64,000 bases of DNA from UBA4416 sp020846025 (GTDB taxonomy: Bacteria > Bacteroidota > Bacteroidia > B-17B0 > Aurantibacillaceae). Of this stretch, positions 17,374-27,200 are shown one piece after another (positions within the stretch are counted from its first letter, which is position 1; each line of letters opens with the position of its first letter). The position numbers were made by a program, and so were the translations under genes. The DNA lies in contig CAUJDD010000085.1 of assembly GCA_963169295.1 (NCBI GenBank), positions 1 through 64,000 on the forward strand. The letters run 5' to 3'. The notes under the pieces were generated by a model. The model had not been told where the DNA came from, ran no database searches, and saw only the letters and a program-made list of their open reading frames with translations.

Positions 17374-19113
17374 ATGAATACTAAATCTTTACGTAACTTA
17401 AGTCTTGCAGTTGGTGCTACTGCTTTGTTGGTAGGTTGCAATGGCCTAGGAAAAATGGTCAAAAAACAATCAACATTTTCTTATGATGTTAAACCTAATC
17501 CAGTTGAAATGCATGGTGACAGTATCACGTTTAGTGTTACTGGAAAATATCCAGCTAAAGTATTTGCCAAAAAAGCAACTGTAACAGTTACTCCTGTATA
17601 TAAATATGCTGGTGGTGAAAAAGCTTTAAAGCCGGTTATTTTAGTAGGCGAGAAAGCTACTGACGCTGGACAAAAAATAAGCTACGCAACTGGTGGTACA
17701 TTTAGCTACACCTCTGAAAAATTTGCTTATGAACCAGGCATGAAGGTAGCTACAGTAGAGTTAAGAGCTCAAGGTCGTGTAAAGAAAAAAACTAAAGATT
17801 TTACTCCTGTAAAATTAGCTGATGGTACTAATGTTACTCCTTTGTTAGTTCGTAATGATGAAAAAGGAATTTATGCAAAAGATGCGTTTGTAAAAACTAC
17901 ACCAGTAAACCAAACAGCTAATATTTATTATTTAATTAATCAATCTAATGTTCGTGCAAGTGAATTAAAAAGTGATGAGATTAAGAACTTAAATAAATTT
18001 ATTACTGATAACATCAATAGCTCTTGGTACGATTTCAAAAACATTACAGTATCTGCTTACGCATCTCCAGATGGTGAGTTAGATAAGAATGCTAATTTAG
18101 CTAAAGATCGTGCTAAATCAGGATCTAACGCATTAAAGGCTGAGTTTAAAAAGAACAAAAACAAAGACCAAAAATTTGGTAAAGAAGATAGTAATTATGT
18201 AGTGCAAACTACTGCAGAAGACTGGGAAGGATTCAAACAATTAATGGAAGCTTCAACCATTGCTGATAAAGATTTAGTTATTCGTGTGTTAACCATGTAC
18301 AATGATGGTGAACAACGTAAAAAAGAAATCAAAAACTTATCTAAAACATTTACTGAAGTAGCTGACAAAATTTTACCAAAATTACGTCGTTCAGTATTAA
18401 CACTTAATGTAGATAAAAAATCTCGTACTGATGAGATGATTTCTAAATTAGCAACTACTTATCCTGATTCATTATCAGTTGAAGAGTTTTTATATGGTGC
18501 TACTTTAACTAATGATGTAAATACAAAAATTGCAATTTATACAAATGCTGAGAAAAAATATGCTTCAGATTGGAGAACTTCTAACAACTTAGGCGTTGCT
18601 TTATTAGCTAACAATAAAGTTACTGAGGCAGGCGAAGCTTTTGCTCGTGCTGAAAAATCTGCTAGTACAAATCCAATTGTAATGAACAACTTAGGTATTA
18701 TTGCTGCAAAATCTGGTAACCGTGTAAAAGCAATGGAATACTACGATAAAGCAAGTGGTGCTGGTAACGAAGTAAATTATAACAAGGGTATTTTAAACGT
18801 TCGTGATGGAAAATATGCTGATGCAGTAAGCAACTTTGGTGAATACAAAGGATTTAATAAAGCATTAGCTGAATTATTAAACGGAAATGCTGGTGCTGTT
18901 GCAACAACTTTAGATGCAAGTACTGAGAAAGATATGGCAATGTCTTTTTACTTAAAAGCAGTAGCGGCTGCTCGTAATAATAACACAGCTGAAGTTATTT
19001 CTAACTTAAAAACAGCTGTAGAAAAAGATGGGGCTTTAAAAACTGCTGCAAAAGAAGATGTAGAGTTTATTAAATTACGTGATAACGCAGATTTTAAAGC
19101 TATTGCAGGTTAA
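17374..19113 (+). CDS. Outer-membrane lipoprotein with OmpA-like segment and TPR repeats
   Basis: A 579-residue lipoprotein; the signal peptide ends at the lipobox LVGC (Cys22). Residues ~35-170 are beta-rich. Around residues 205-255 the segment ITVSAYASPDGELDKNANLAKDRAKS resembles the peptidoglycan-binding helix-turn of OmpA proteins. Residues ~370-570 hold TPR-like helical pairs (WRTSNNLGVALLANNKVTEAGEAFARAEK, NPIVMNNLGIIAAKSGNRVKAMEYYDKA). Such proteins are common and abundant in Bacteroidota and probably scaffold envelope complexes. The role is inferred. A promoter box and a downstream terminator frame it as a single-gene unit; regular codon use suggests high expression. Confidence 0.8.
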   Translation: MNTKSLRNLSLAVGATALLVGCNGLGKMVKKQSTFSYDVKPNPVEMHGDSITFSVTGKYPAKVFAKKATVTVTPVYKYAGGEKALKPVILVGEKATDAGQKISYATGGTFSYTSEKFAYEPGMKVATVELRAQGRVKKKTKDFTPVKLADGTNVTPLLVRNDEKGIYAKDAFVKTTPVNQTANIYYLINQSNVRASELKSDEIKNLNKFITDNINSSWYDFKNITVSAYASPDGELDKNANLAKDRAKSGSNALKAEFKKNKNKDQKFGKEDSNYVVQTTAEDWEGFKQLMEASTIADKDLVIRVLTMYNDGEQRKKEIKNLSKTFTEVADKILPKLRRSVLTLNVDKKSRTDEMISKLATTYPDSLSVEEFLYGATLTNDVNTKIAIYTNAEKKYASDWRTSNNLGVALLANNKVTEAGEAFARAEKSASTNPIVMNNLGIIAAKSGNRVKAMEYYDKASGAGNEVNYNKGILNVRDGKYADAVSNFGEYKGFNKALAELLNGNAGAVATTLDASTEKDMAMSFYLKAVAAARNNNTAEVISNLKTAVEKDGALKTAAKEDVEFIKLRDNADFKAIAG

Positions 19114-19140
19114 TCTTCATTACGGAAATCAATTTAAAAA

Positions 19141-19167
19141 GACTGGCATTTGTCAGTCTTTTTTTTT
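19141..19167 (+). terminator. Rho-independent terminator
   Basis: GACTGGCA and TGTCAGTC form the stem (GACTG/CAGTC core), followed by nine T residues. It closes the TPR lipoprotein gene. Confidence 0.92.
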
Positions 19168-19223
19168 ACTTCAAGTATTCTCTAATCAGTACTAAAAACA
19201 GTATATTTATCCTTAATTAAACA

Positions 19224-20471
19224 ATGGCTAAAGTAATTCCTTTTAAAGCAATTAGACCTGTTAATGATAAGGTACATCTAGTGGCTTCTCGTTCTGTAGA
19301 TGGATATAATTCAGCAGAATTGCGTGATAAATTAGCTGGTAATCCATTTACATTTTTACATGTTATAAATCCTGATTTTGATGATGGTATAAAAACTAAA
19401 CCAGGTTCTAAAGAACGATTACAAAAAGTGAAAAATGCTTTTAAGCGATTTGTTAGAGAAAAAGTTTTTCAAAGAGATGAACAACCTTGCTATTATTTAT
19501 ATCGCCAAATAAAGGAAAATAATGAATACCTTGGTATTATTGCTTGTACAAGTATTGACGATTATATGAATGGTGTTATCAAGATACATGAGCAAACACT
19601 CACCACCAGAGAAGAAAAACTAAAAGATTATTTAGAGGTGTGTGAGTTTAATGCTGAACCCGTTTTATTCTGCTATCCAAATGATGAGGTAATTGATAAA
19701 CTATCTGATGAAATTTCGAAATCAAGAGCTGATTATGATTTTACCACAACTGATAAAGTGCGACATTCCGTTTGGATTATAGATTCCCGTAAATCAGTAA
19801 AATTATTAGTAGAGCGTTTTCAAACAATTCCACATATTTATATTGCCGATGGACATCATCGTTCGGCATCATCTGCTTTATTAGGTAAATTAAGACGCAG
19901 TACTAAAAAATCTTATACTGGCGAAGAAGCCTTTAATTATTATTTAGGTGTATTTTTTCCGGAGAGTCATCTAAAGATATATGATTATAACCGAGTGGTA
20001 AAAGACACTAATGGTTTATCGGTTGCTGATATATTAAACAAATTGGAGACTGATTTTGAAGTTGATGCTTTGGATGCTAAAGACTTTAAACCTCAACAAA
20101 AACATGTTATTTCAATGTATATTGAAAATAAATGGTACGCATTAAAGGCAAAAAGTACTATTTATAATCCCAATGATCCAATAGGAAGTTTAGATGCCGA
20201 TATCTTAACCAAACATATTTTATCACCTGTATTGAATATTCATGATTTAAAGACAGATAAACGAATTGGTTTTGTGCCAGGCATTAAGGGTAGTGGAGAA
20301 TTAAAAAAACTAGTGGATGAAGGTAAGGCGGCTATAGCATTTGGATTATTTCCTGTAACTATGGAGCATTTAAAATGGATTGCGGATACTAATAATATTA
20401 TGCCTCCTAAATCTACGTGGGTAGAACCTAAGATGAGAAGTGGATTATTAATTTATAGTTTAGAAGATTAA
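19224..20471 (+). CDS. DUF1015 family protein
   Basis: A 415-residue cytoplasmic protein of the DUF1015 family. It starts with the usual PFKAIRPVNDKVHLVASRSVDGY and carries the invariant IADGHHRSASS motif (~207-217) and the C-terminal MPPKSTWVEPKMRSGLLIY. DUF1015 proteins are often near serine or D-3-phosphoglycerate metabolism genes in Bacteroidota, but their reaction is not settled and serine genes are absent here. The ATG is well placed, and a weak -7 box (TATATTTA) lies ~20 nt upstream. It converges on ppx with an 11-nt gap. Confidence 0.9.
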   Translation: MAKVIPFKAIRPVNDKVHLVASRSVDGYNSAELRDKLAGNPFTFLHVINPDFDDGIKTKPGSKERLQKVKNAFKRFVREKVFQRDEQPCYYLYRQIKENNEYLGIIACTSIDDYMNGVIKIHEQTLTTREEKLKDYLEVCEFNAEPVLFCYPNDEVIDKLSDEISKSRADYDFTTTDKVRHSVWIIDSRKSVKLLVERFQTIPHIYIADGHHRSASSALLGKLRRSTKKSYTGEEAFNYYLGVFFPESHLKIYDYNRVVKDTNGLSVADILNKLETDFEVDALDAKDFKPQQKHVISMYIENKWYALKAKSTIYNPNDPIGSLDADILTKHILSPVLNIHDLKTDKRIGFVPGIKGSGELKKLVDEGKAAIAFGLFPVTMEHLKWIADTNNIMPPKSTWVEPKMRSGLLIYSLED

Positions 20472-20482
20472 GATTAAATTAA

Positions 20483-21424
20483 TTAAGAAAGATAGTTTGT
20501 AGAACCAAGCTGTTGAAAAACAACCCCCTCTTTCAGTGAAAAAGTTGAAACACGTAGTTTAGAAATTGAAAGTTCTCTTAAAACAAAATCAATAAGTAAT
20601 ACCGATATTACTATCATATCTACCCGCATATCAATTAATCCATTAATTTGATAACGTTCTTTTAAGGTAGAAGATTTGATTAATTCACTTACTTCATGAT
20701 AATATGTTAAATCAACAGGATATTCTGTAATTGCATCACTAATATATGGTTGATGATGTTTGGCAGCAATAATATCAATGATTGAATCAAATACTCCCGA
20801 CGATCCAATTAATTCGATGGGTTTGTGTTGTTGAACGATTTCTAGTAATGGACTTAATTCTTGTTTTAAATACTTATTAATAAGTTTAATTTCATTCGTT
20901 TTAATTGGATCAGATGGGTTAAATTTTTCTAACAAACGTGCTGCACCTAATAAAAAACTTTGTTTCCATATAATGCACGACTTATTTCCAATTATAAACT
21001 CGGTGCTTCCTCCTCCAATATCCATAATAAGTGAAGGCGATTCATTTAATGGAACAGCCATTCTATTTCCATAATATATTAAATCGGCTTCTTCATTACC
21101 ATCAATAATTTTAATTTTAATACCTGCAATTTTGTGTGCCTGCTCGCAAAAATCTTTACCATTACTAGCCGAACGTACAGCTGATGTAGCAAATGCAAAT
21201 GTATAAGAAACGTTATATTTTAATAAATACGATTGAAATTGCTTAAGTGCTCTTATGCCTCTTTGAAAAGGAACGTCAGCAATGTAACCTTTATTAATGG
21301 CACCTTCGCCCAGCTTAACCGAAATTTTGGTATTAAACAGTTTTTGAAAACTATGATGATTTAACTTTTTTGCAATTAATAAATTAAATGTATTCGTGCC
21401 TAAATCTATAACTGCAAAAATCAT
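20483..21424 (-). CDS. Ppx/GppA-family phosphatase
   Basis: A 313-residue protein of the sugar kinase/Hsp70/actin fold. Motifs: DLGTNTFNLLI (phosphate 1), FATSAVRSASNG, GNEEADLIYYG, and DIGGGSTEFIIG (phosphate 2). It should hydrolyse polyphosphate or pppGpp. It is the short form, without the HD-like C-terminal domain of E. coli Ppx, which is usual in Bacteroidota. It is the last gene of the SPOR-PorP-Ppx set, 37 nt after the PorP stop. Exopolyphosphatase versus guanosine pentaphosphatase cannot be decided. Confidence 0.92.
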   Translation of the reverse strand: MIFAVIDLGTNTFNLLIAKKLNHHSFQKLFNTKISVKLGEGAINKGYIADVPFQRGIRALKQFQSYLLKYNVSYTFAFATSAVRSASNGKDFCEQAHKIAGIKIKIIDGNEEADLIYYGNRMAVPLNESPSLIMDIGGGSTEFIIGNKSCIIWKQSFLLGAARLLEKFNPSDPIKTNEIKLINKYLKQELSPLLEIVQQHKPIELIGSSGVFDSIIDIIAAKHHQPYISDAITEYPVDLTYYHEVSELIKSSTLKERYQINGLIDMRVDMIVISVLLIDFVLRELSISKLRVSTFSLKEGVVFQQLGSTNYLS

Positions 21425-21461
21425 AACTCAATTTTAAATACTTTTAAGTTACAACTTTTTT

Positions 21462-22424
21462 TTAATTTATCATATATTGATAACGTTGTTTTAAGAAACG
21501 GTTATTGAAGCCTCTTTTCCTCTTATCTGTTCCCATGTTTGATGAAAACGCAATTGTAATTTCATGCGAACCTTTTTGGTATTTACGTAAAGGCGAAGTA
21601 ACAATATCATAAGAGTAACAAATTTGAACCATATCTTTAATTGTATATCCTAGCTGCAAAGCAATGGCATCATTTAATCTAAAGCTAAACCCTGCAATCA
21701 ATGATTTTTTCATGTGCATACGAATAGTATAATCAATTGATGCATTAAATCCAGGGACATAAACGGCTAGTAACGAATTTTCAAATAAAAAATCCGGATT
21801 ATCACTCCAATTAAATCCTGCAGAAAAACAATAATGAGAGGCATTAGTATAAAAGCCTTTCTTGAGAGAATCTTTCTTATAAAATTCTAATTTAGATGTG
21901 GATACATTGTTTGCTCCTATTCCTATATGAAATCTATCATTGTAATACAATACTCCAAAACTAAAATCATAATTTCCTGTTTTATCTGTAACGTATTGAT
22001 TAACGGCTTTGTCTTGTTGATTGCGTAAAGTAACTTTAGTGCCTACAAATTTGTATTGCATATAATTTCCTTGTACACCAAGTGATAATTCTGAATCAGG
22101 AAATTTAAGATGATAAGCTGCAGTTAAAGCTGTGTACAAATTTCTAAACGGGCCTATATCATCTTTAAATGCAAAACCACCAATTCCAACTCTACCTTTA
22201 GCTAAACGAGCATTTAAAGAGAGAGCATAAGTTTTTGGCGCATCTTCGTATCCTAACCATTGATTACGATAATTTATACGAGCATCTACAACGCGTTTCG
22301 TGCCACAAAAGGCAGGATTAAATAGTGTTTGGTTACTACGATATTGTGTCCACCAAGGGTATTGCTGTGCTACCACCTGAAAAGAAATAAAAACAAATGC
22401 AAATATGAAGTGCCTTCTTATCAA
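21462..22424 (-). CDS. PorP/SprF family T9SS outer-membrane protein
   Basis: A 320-residue outer-membrane barrel. The signal peptide ends near QVVAQQ. The diagnostic opening QYPWWTQYRSNQTLFNPAFCGTKR, RNQW, and the GIGGFAFKDDIGPFRN region are the PorP/SprF family signature. Such proteins anchor or aid export of specific T9SS adhesins, as SprF does for SprB. A giant CHU_C protein is encoded nearby on the opposite strand and is a likely client. The gene sits 45 nt after the SPOR gene and 37 nt before ppx. Confidence 0.93.
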   Translation of the reverse strand: MIRRHFIFAFVFISFQVVAQQYPWWTQYRSNQTLFNPAFCGTKRVVDARINYRNQWLGYEDAPKTYALSLNARLAKGRVGIGGFAFKDDIGPFRNLYTALTAAYHLKFPDSELSLGVQGNYMQYKFVGTKVTLRNQQDKAVNQYVTDKTGNYDFSFGVLYYNDRFHIGIGANNVSTSKLEFYKKDSLKKGFYTNASHYCFSAGFNWSDNPDFLFENSLLAVYVPGFNASIDYTIRMHMKKSLIAGFSFRLNDAIALQLGYTIKDMVQICYSYDIVTSPLRKYQKGSHEITIAFSSNMGTDKRKRGFNNRFLKQRYQYMIN

Positions 22425-22469
22425 ATGATTATAGATAAATGGAGAAATAAAACGGTAAATTAGTTTGAA

Positions 22470-23438
22470 TTAATTAATTCTAACTCCGTTTTTATATTTT
22501 GCAATAAATCCTCCGTTAAATCCTTTTGATTGTAACTCATCACGATATTTTACAGCTTCTTCTTTACTATTAAATTTACCCACAGTAACTTTATATAAAC
22601 CATTAATCATATCAATACTTACATTTGATAATCCACTGTATTTACTTTTGCTAGGTTGAGAACTAAAAGCGCCGATTTGTACTTTGTATGTCATACCATC
22701 TTCAGAGGCAGTTGTTCTGGCATTATTAGTAGAAGGAGCAGGTTCGGCTGGTTTAGTTTCTGTAGGTGCCGAAGCCACGGGTTGTTCTGCTGGTTTTGCA
22801 GGAGCAGTTTCAATAGGTTTTGTTTCAGTTGGTGTTGATTCCACAGGCTGTTCGGCTGGTTTAGTTTCTGTAGGTGCCGAAGCCACTGGTTGTTCTGCTG
22901 GTTTTGCAGGAGTAGTTTCAACAGGTTTAGTTTCAGTTGGTGTTGATGCCACTGGCTGTTCCGCTGGTTTAGTTTCTGTAGGCGCTGGAGTACTAGGCTC
23001 TGCAGGTGCAGAAGCTACTGCACCACTACCTCCATTTATAATTACAGAAACAGGAGGTGCTTCTGCTTCTTTCTTTTCACTGTTTTCTAAATAATAAAAT
23101 TTTTGGTTAAATACTGAAGGATTTGGGGCATTGGATGCCGCTTGAATTTTTAATTTAATGGTAAATTCAGCATCACTTGGAATTGACACCCAAACTATCT
23201 TAGCCCTTTGATTTTCAAAAGTGAAATTTCCACTCTTAGCATCTACTGCAGTTACGATAATTCCTGCTGGTACATCCATTTGGTATTTAGCAAAATTTGT
23301 AACAGTTCCTTTCGAAATTTTTATTTCTGCTTCGGCTGATGAACCAGCGCTAATAGAAGGAATGTTAGCAGTGATGGTAATTTGTGCATAAAATGCAGTA
23401 AATCCAAATAAAGAGCAAATAGTCAGTAGTTTTTTCAT
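22470..23438 (-). CDS. Secreted SPOR-domain protein with Pro/Glu/Thr repeats
   Basis: A 322-residue exported protein. The signal peptide ends near TAFYAQ. Residues ~20-135 are a beta-sandwich-like domain (ITITANIPSISAGSSAEAEIKISKG). Residues ~145-238 form a Pro-, Glu-, Thr-, Ala-rich linker with a 36-residue tandem repeat. Residues ~245-322 are a SPOR domain (YKVQIGAFSSQPSKSKYSGL, GLYKVTVGKFNSKEEAVKYRDELQSKGFNGGFIAKY), which binds peptidoglycan with stripped glycan strands. The linker may reach from the outer membrane to the wall. A -7 box lies at 23526-23533. Open frames antisense to the repeat arise from its biased composition. Confidence 0.88.
   Translation of the reverse strand: MKKLLTICSLFGFTAFYAQITITANIPSISAGSSAEAEIKISKGTVTNFAKYQMDVPAGIIVTAVDAKSGNFTFENQRAKIVWVSIPSDAEFTIKLKIQAASNAPNPSVFNQKFYYLENSEKKEAEAPPVSVIINGGSGAVASAPAEPSTPAPTETKPAEQPVASTPTETKPVETTPAKPAEQPVASAPTETKPAEQPVESTPTETKPIETAPAKPAEQPVASAPTETKPAEPAPSTNNARTTASEDGMTYKVQIGAFSSQPSKSKYSGLSNVSIDMINGLYKVTVGKFNSKEEAVKYRDELQSKGFNGGFIAKYKNGVRIN
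22742..22985. repeat. In-gene tandem repeat, 108-nt period
   Basis: Two full units of 108 nt (36 residues, PAKPAEQPVASAPTETKP then AEQPVESTPTETKPIETA) plus partial units lie in the linker of the SPOR protein. High similarity between units implies recent expansion; copy number may vary among strains. Confidence 0.85.
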
Positions 23439-23525
23439 AGATATTGATATAGTTTTTGTTTTTAAGTCTTAAGGAAAACTCTTTAGGGAAATTTAACCTA
23501 AGTTTACCAATATGACTTAATATTA

Positions 23526-23533
23526 CAAATATA
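23526..23533 (-). promoter_or_regulatory. Promoter -7 element for the SPOR-PorP-Ppx genes
   Basis: CAAATATA on the plus strand reads TATATTTG on the gene strand, an exact TAnnTTTG box ~88 nt before the SPOR gene start. Confidence 0.5.
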
Positions 23534-23787
23534 AATATTTACTTTAAATTAAAATTTGTTTTTTTTCTGGATATTAATCTTAATTCTTCACTCAAAATAA
23601 AAGAGGGGCAACATTTAAAGTAACTATTAATCAAAATGAATAAATTTGATTTAATGCCTCAAAAAAAATCAACTATTCAAAAATTGATACATAAGAGTTT
23701 GTAATTTGTTTATAAAATCTTATCCAGCTAAAACTTTTTAGTATAGGTTTTAACATTTAGGAATACGATAATTAATCGAATTTGATA

Positions 23788-23795
23788 TATTTTTG
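23788..23795 (+). promoter_or_regulatory. Promoter -7 element for the small secreted protein and adhesin
   Basis: TATTTTTG fits TAnnTTTG and lies 26 nt before the ATG at 23821. Confidence 0.5.
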
Positions 23796-23820
23796 TGTAT
23801 AAAGTTATAAAAAATATCAG

Positions 23821-24195
23821 ATGAAAAATTGCGCTCATTTTGTACTTGTTCTATTTATTTTAGCTAGTACTCATTTATTTTCTCAGCAACGTGCGAGTAC
23901 TTCAACTTCACAAGAAATTAAAACCATTCATTATTACAGTTTTGAAGCTAAGAATACCAATCAAGATGTATTAAATAATCTTGAAGAAACCTTGAGTCAT
24001 ATTGATTTTGTTACTCAAGCTAAAGTAAAATATAAACCAGAAAATGGGATGGGGCAACTAATTGTGTTAGTTACACAGCCTGTAATTACAAGCGAAAATC
24101 AAGCTGAATTTCAACCAACTACTCTTAAAAAAGCACTTATCAATTTTGGTTTTACACCAATCCAATATTCTAAAGAACCCTATGTGGTTAAGTAA
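23821..24195 (+). CDS. Small secreted protein of unknown function
   Basis: A 124-residue exported protein; the signal peptide ends near THLFSQQ. The mature ~100 residues alternate strands and helices (TIHYYSFEAKN, DVLNNLEETLSHI, VTQAKVKYKPENGMGQLIVLV, TLKKALINFGFTPI). This beta-alpha-beta-beta-alpha-beta order is like a ferredoxin or heavy-metal-associated fold, but the CxxC metal site is absent. It starts a two-gene set with the giant adhesin 41 nt downstream, so it may help adhesin display. That role is inferred from position only. Confidence 0.7.
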   Translation: MKNCAHFVLVLFILASTHLFSQQRASTSTSQEIKTIHYYSFEAKNTNQDVLNNLEETLSHIDFVTQAKVKYKPENGMGQLIVLVTQPVITSENQAEFQPTTLKKALINFGFTPIQYSKEPYVVK

Positions 24196-24236
24196 TTAAT
24201 CCACTTCATTATTCATAATTGTAATCTAATTGTATT

Positions 24237-27200
24237 ATGCGAAAAATTTATTTAAGTCTATTATTAATTTGTACGTTTAGTCAACTTTTTTCTCAAGGAG
24301 AAAACTGTTCGGCAGCAACCCTTATTAGTAACGGCTCTTGTGTATCTGGCTCAGCTGGTCTTACACAAAATATTCCTGGTTGTGTAGGAACAGCCGATGA
24401 TGATGTTTGGTACAGATTTGTGGCAACCAGTACGAGTCACTCAATTACGGTTACTGGTTCGGCTAGTTATGATGCTGTTTTACAAGTTTTTTCAGGGCCT
24501 TGTTCATCTTTAATTTCTGAGGCTTGTGTCGATAACTCATTATCTGGACAGTCGGAGTCAACCGTAGTTTCTGGGCTAACCATTGGGAATACTTATTACA
24601 TCAGAACTTATCATTATTATACAGGTTCAGGTTCTTCAACTTTTACGCTTTGTTTAAATACGCCTCCACCTCCTCCAATAAATAATAATTGTGCAAGTGC
24701 TACTAATTTAACAGTTAACTCAGGTTGTGTACAAACTAGCGGTACTACATTAGGAGCAACAACTCAAACGCAATTTCCCATTTGTGCAGGCACACCCAAT
24801 GATGATGTGTGGTACACCTTTACTGCCACTAATTATACACAAACCATTCAAGTAACAGGTTCTGCTAATATGGACGCTGTAATACAATTATTTTCGGGTT
24901 CATGTGGTTCGTTTACTCAATTAAGCTGTACTGATAATACATTCTCAGGAGGAATTGAATCGGTTACGGCCAGTGGTTTAACGCCAGGTGTTCAGTATTT
25001 TTTTAGAGTGTATGATTATTATTCGGATCCAGGAGCTACGTTTAGTGTTTGTGTATCTGGGAATAGCATCATACCTGGTTCTCAACCAAATGATGACCCT
25101 TGTTCTGCTATTCAGTTACCACCAGTTACATCTGATTGTAATTATCAAATGTTTTCAAATGTAGGAGCTACAACCACTTCTTCTGCATTAGCTCCAAATC
25201 CAACAGGCTGTACTGGTGGGACAGGTGGATTTACTGCGACTAGTAAAGATGTTTGGTTTGCAATTACCGTACCTGCTAGTGGAAATTTATGTATTACTCC
25301 TATGCCTAATTATACAACAGCACCGGCGGTAACTGATGGTGTGATGGCTTTATATAGTGGTTCCTGTGGTAGCTTAACACAAATTGCTTGTTCTGATGAT
25401 GCAGATGGAACATCAGGGGCGCCATATAACTATCCGGGAACAGCTAATGATTTCTTACCCTACTTAAATGTAACGGGCTTGACTCCTGGAACAACGGTTT
25501 ATTTAAGATACTGGGGTTGGGGTTCACAAGCTGGAAATTTTGGAATTTGTGTTCAAGCCCCAACAAATGATTTATGTGCTAATGCATTATATATTTGTGA
25601 TTTAAATGGATATTCGGCATCTACTAGCCCTGCCTATACACCAGATAGGCCAGGCACAGGAGCAGGGCAGATGTATGGAAATAATGAAACACCAGCTGGC
25701 GTGGATCAACCTAATGGCACTAATACAGGTGGTATTTTTGGGTATTATCCTCCAAGTAACATTGCTGGTCCTTTTTCATCTCCAGCCATAGATGTGAATA
25801 TTGATAATAACTCATGGATTAGATTTACAGCTGCTTCACCTACCGTTTCATTAAGAGTAAATGTATATAACTGTTGGGAAAATGGCGCCGGTAATCAAGG
25901 AGTACAAATGCAAATTTTTAGTGGAACAAACTGTTCGAGTTTTACACCTGTATCATCTTTTAGAGAGGGTATTGGTACTTACACCGTTACATCAGCAGTA
26001 CCTTTAGTTGTTGGGAATAATTATTATTTGATGGTTGATGGCTGGGGAGGAAACATTTGTAATTACAGTATACAAGCCTTATCAGGTGTTGCTTTTCCAG
26101 ATATTACAGCCACACCTACGAATATTTGTGCCGGACAATCAGCAACTTTAACAGCACCTTCTGGTGCTACTAGTTATACTTGGGCACCAACTGGGGAAAC
26201 AACACAATCCATCACTGTAAGTCCTGGTACTACAATGACATATACTTGTTATGTAACGGGAGTGTGTGGTTATAAACAAACTTTAACTAAAACTATTACC
26301 ATGTTACCATCTCCCTCTGTAACTATTAACGGAGGCGCTGCTATTAGTACTTGTGGAACTACCACATTAACTTTAACAGGAAGTGGTGCATCAACTTATA
26401 CGTGGAGTACTGGTAATACAACGTCTTCATTCACAGTTGCTCCTTCAGGAAGCACCAGTTATTCAGTTATTGGTACGGCATCTAATGGTTGTACTAATAC
26501 AGCTGTTACTAATGTTACTGTAAATACAGTACCTACAATACTTCCAGCGGGTACTAATACTATATGTAATGGGGCATCTACCAATCTTACAGTTAGTGGA
26601 GCAAATACATACACATGGTCGCCTTCAGCATCATTAAGTCCTTCAACAGGAACAAATGTAGTGGCTACACCAACTACAGGAACTAATTATACTATAACAG
26701 GAACTGCTACTAATGGTTGTACAAATACGGCTACATATTCTGTAACCGTTAATCCTAAGCCTCCTGTATCATCTACTGCTTCAAGTACATTGCTTTGTAG
26801 TGGAGGTTCGGTTACTTTAAATGGAACAGGTGCCAATACTTATACGTGGACAGGTGGTGTTACAGATGGCGTTGCGTTTACTCCTACGGTAACCACTACT
26901 TATACAGTAACAGGAACTAATGCAACAACAGGATGTACTAATACTGCTGTAAGAACAATTTCTGTAAACACAACTCCAAATGTATCTTCAATTGCAAGTA
27001 ATTCGGTAATTTGTAATGGACAATCGGTTACTTTAAATGGAACAGGTGCCAGTACTTATACCTGGACAGGTGGCGTTACTAATGGTGTGGCATTTACACC
27101 TACCAATACCACAACTTACACAGTTACAGGAACAGCTACAAATGGGTGTACAAATACGGCTGTTGCAACAATTACTGTTAATCCTAAGCCTAATGTTTCT

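Larger units (their letters stand above)
23439..23820. other. Divergent intergenic region with two promoters
   Basis: The region separates the minus-strand SPOR gene from the plus-strand secreted-protein gene. It holds one promoter box for each direction (23526-23533 minus, 23788-23795 plus). A 22-codon frame at 23636-23704 (ATG to TAA) exists, with a G-rich patch ~20 nt upstream, but nothing else supports it. No RNA gene or repeat is seen. Confidence 0.6.

Noticed and set aside
22656..23094. Long Gly/Ala/Cys-rich open frame antisense to the SPOR gene
   Set aside because: It is the mirror of the Pro/Glu/Thr repeat on the coding strand. The biased composition keeps the opposite frame free of stops. 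No promoter or homology supports it.
23636..23704. 22-codon ORF in the divergent SPOR/adhesin intergenic region
   Set aside because: Complete ATG-to-TAA frame, but too short and AT-rich, with no composition bias or context to support translation.
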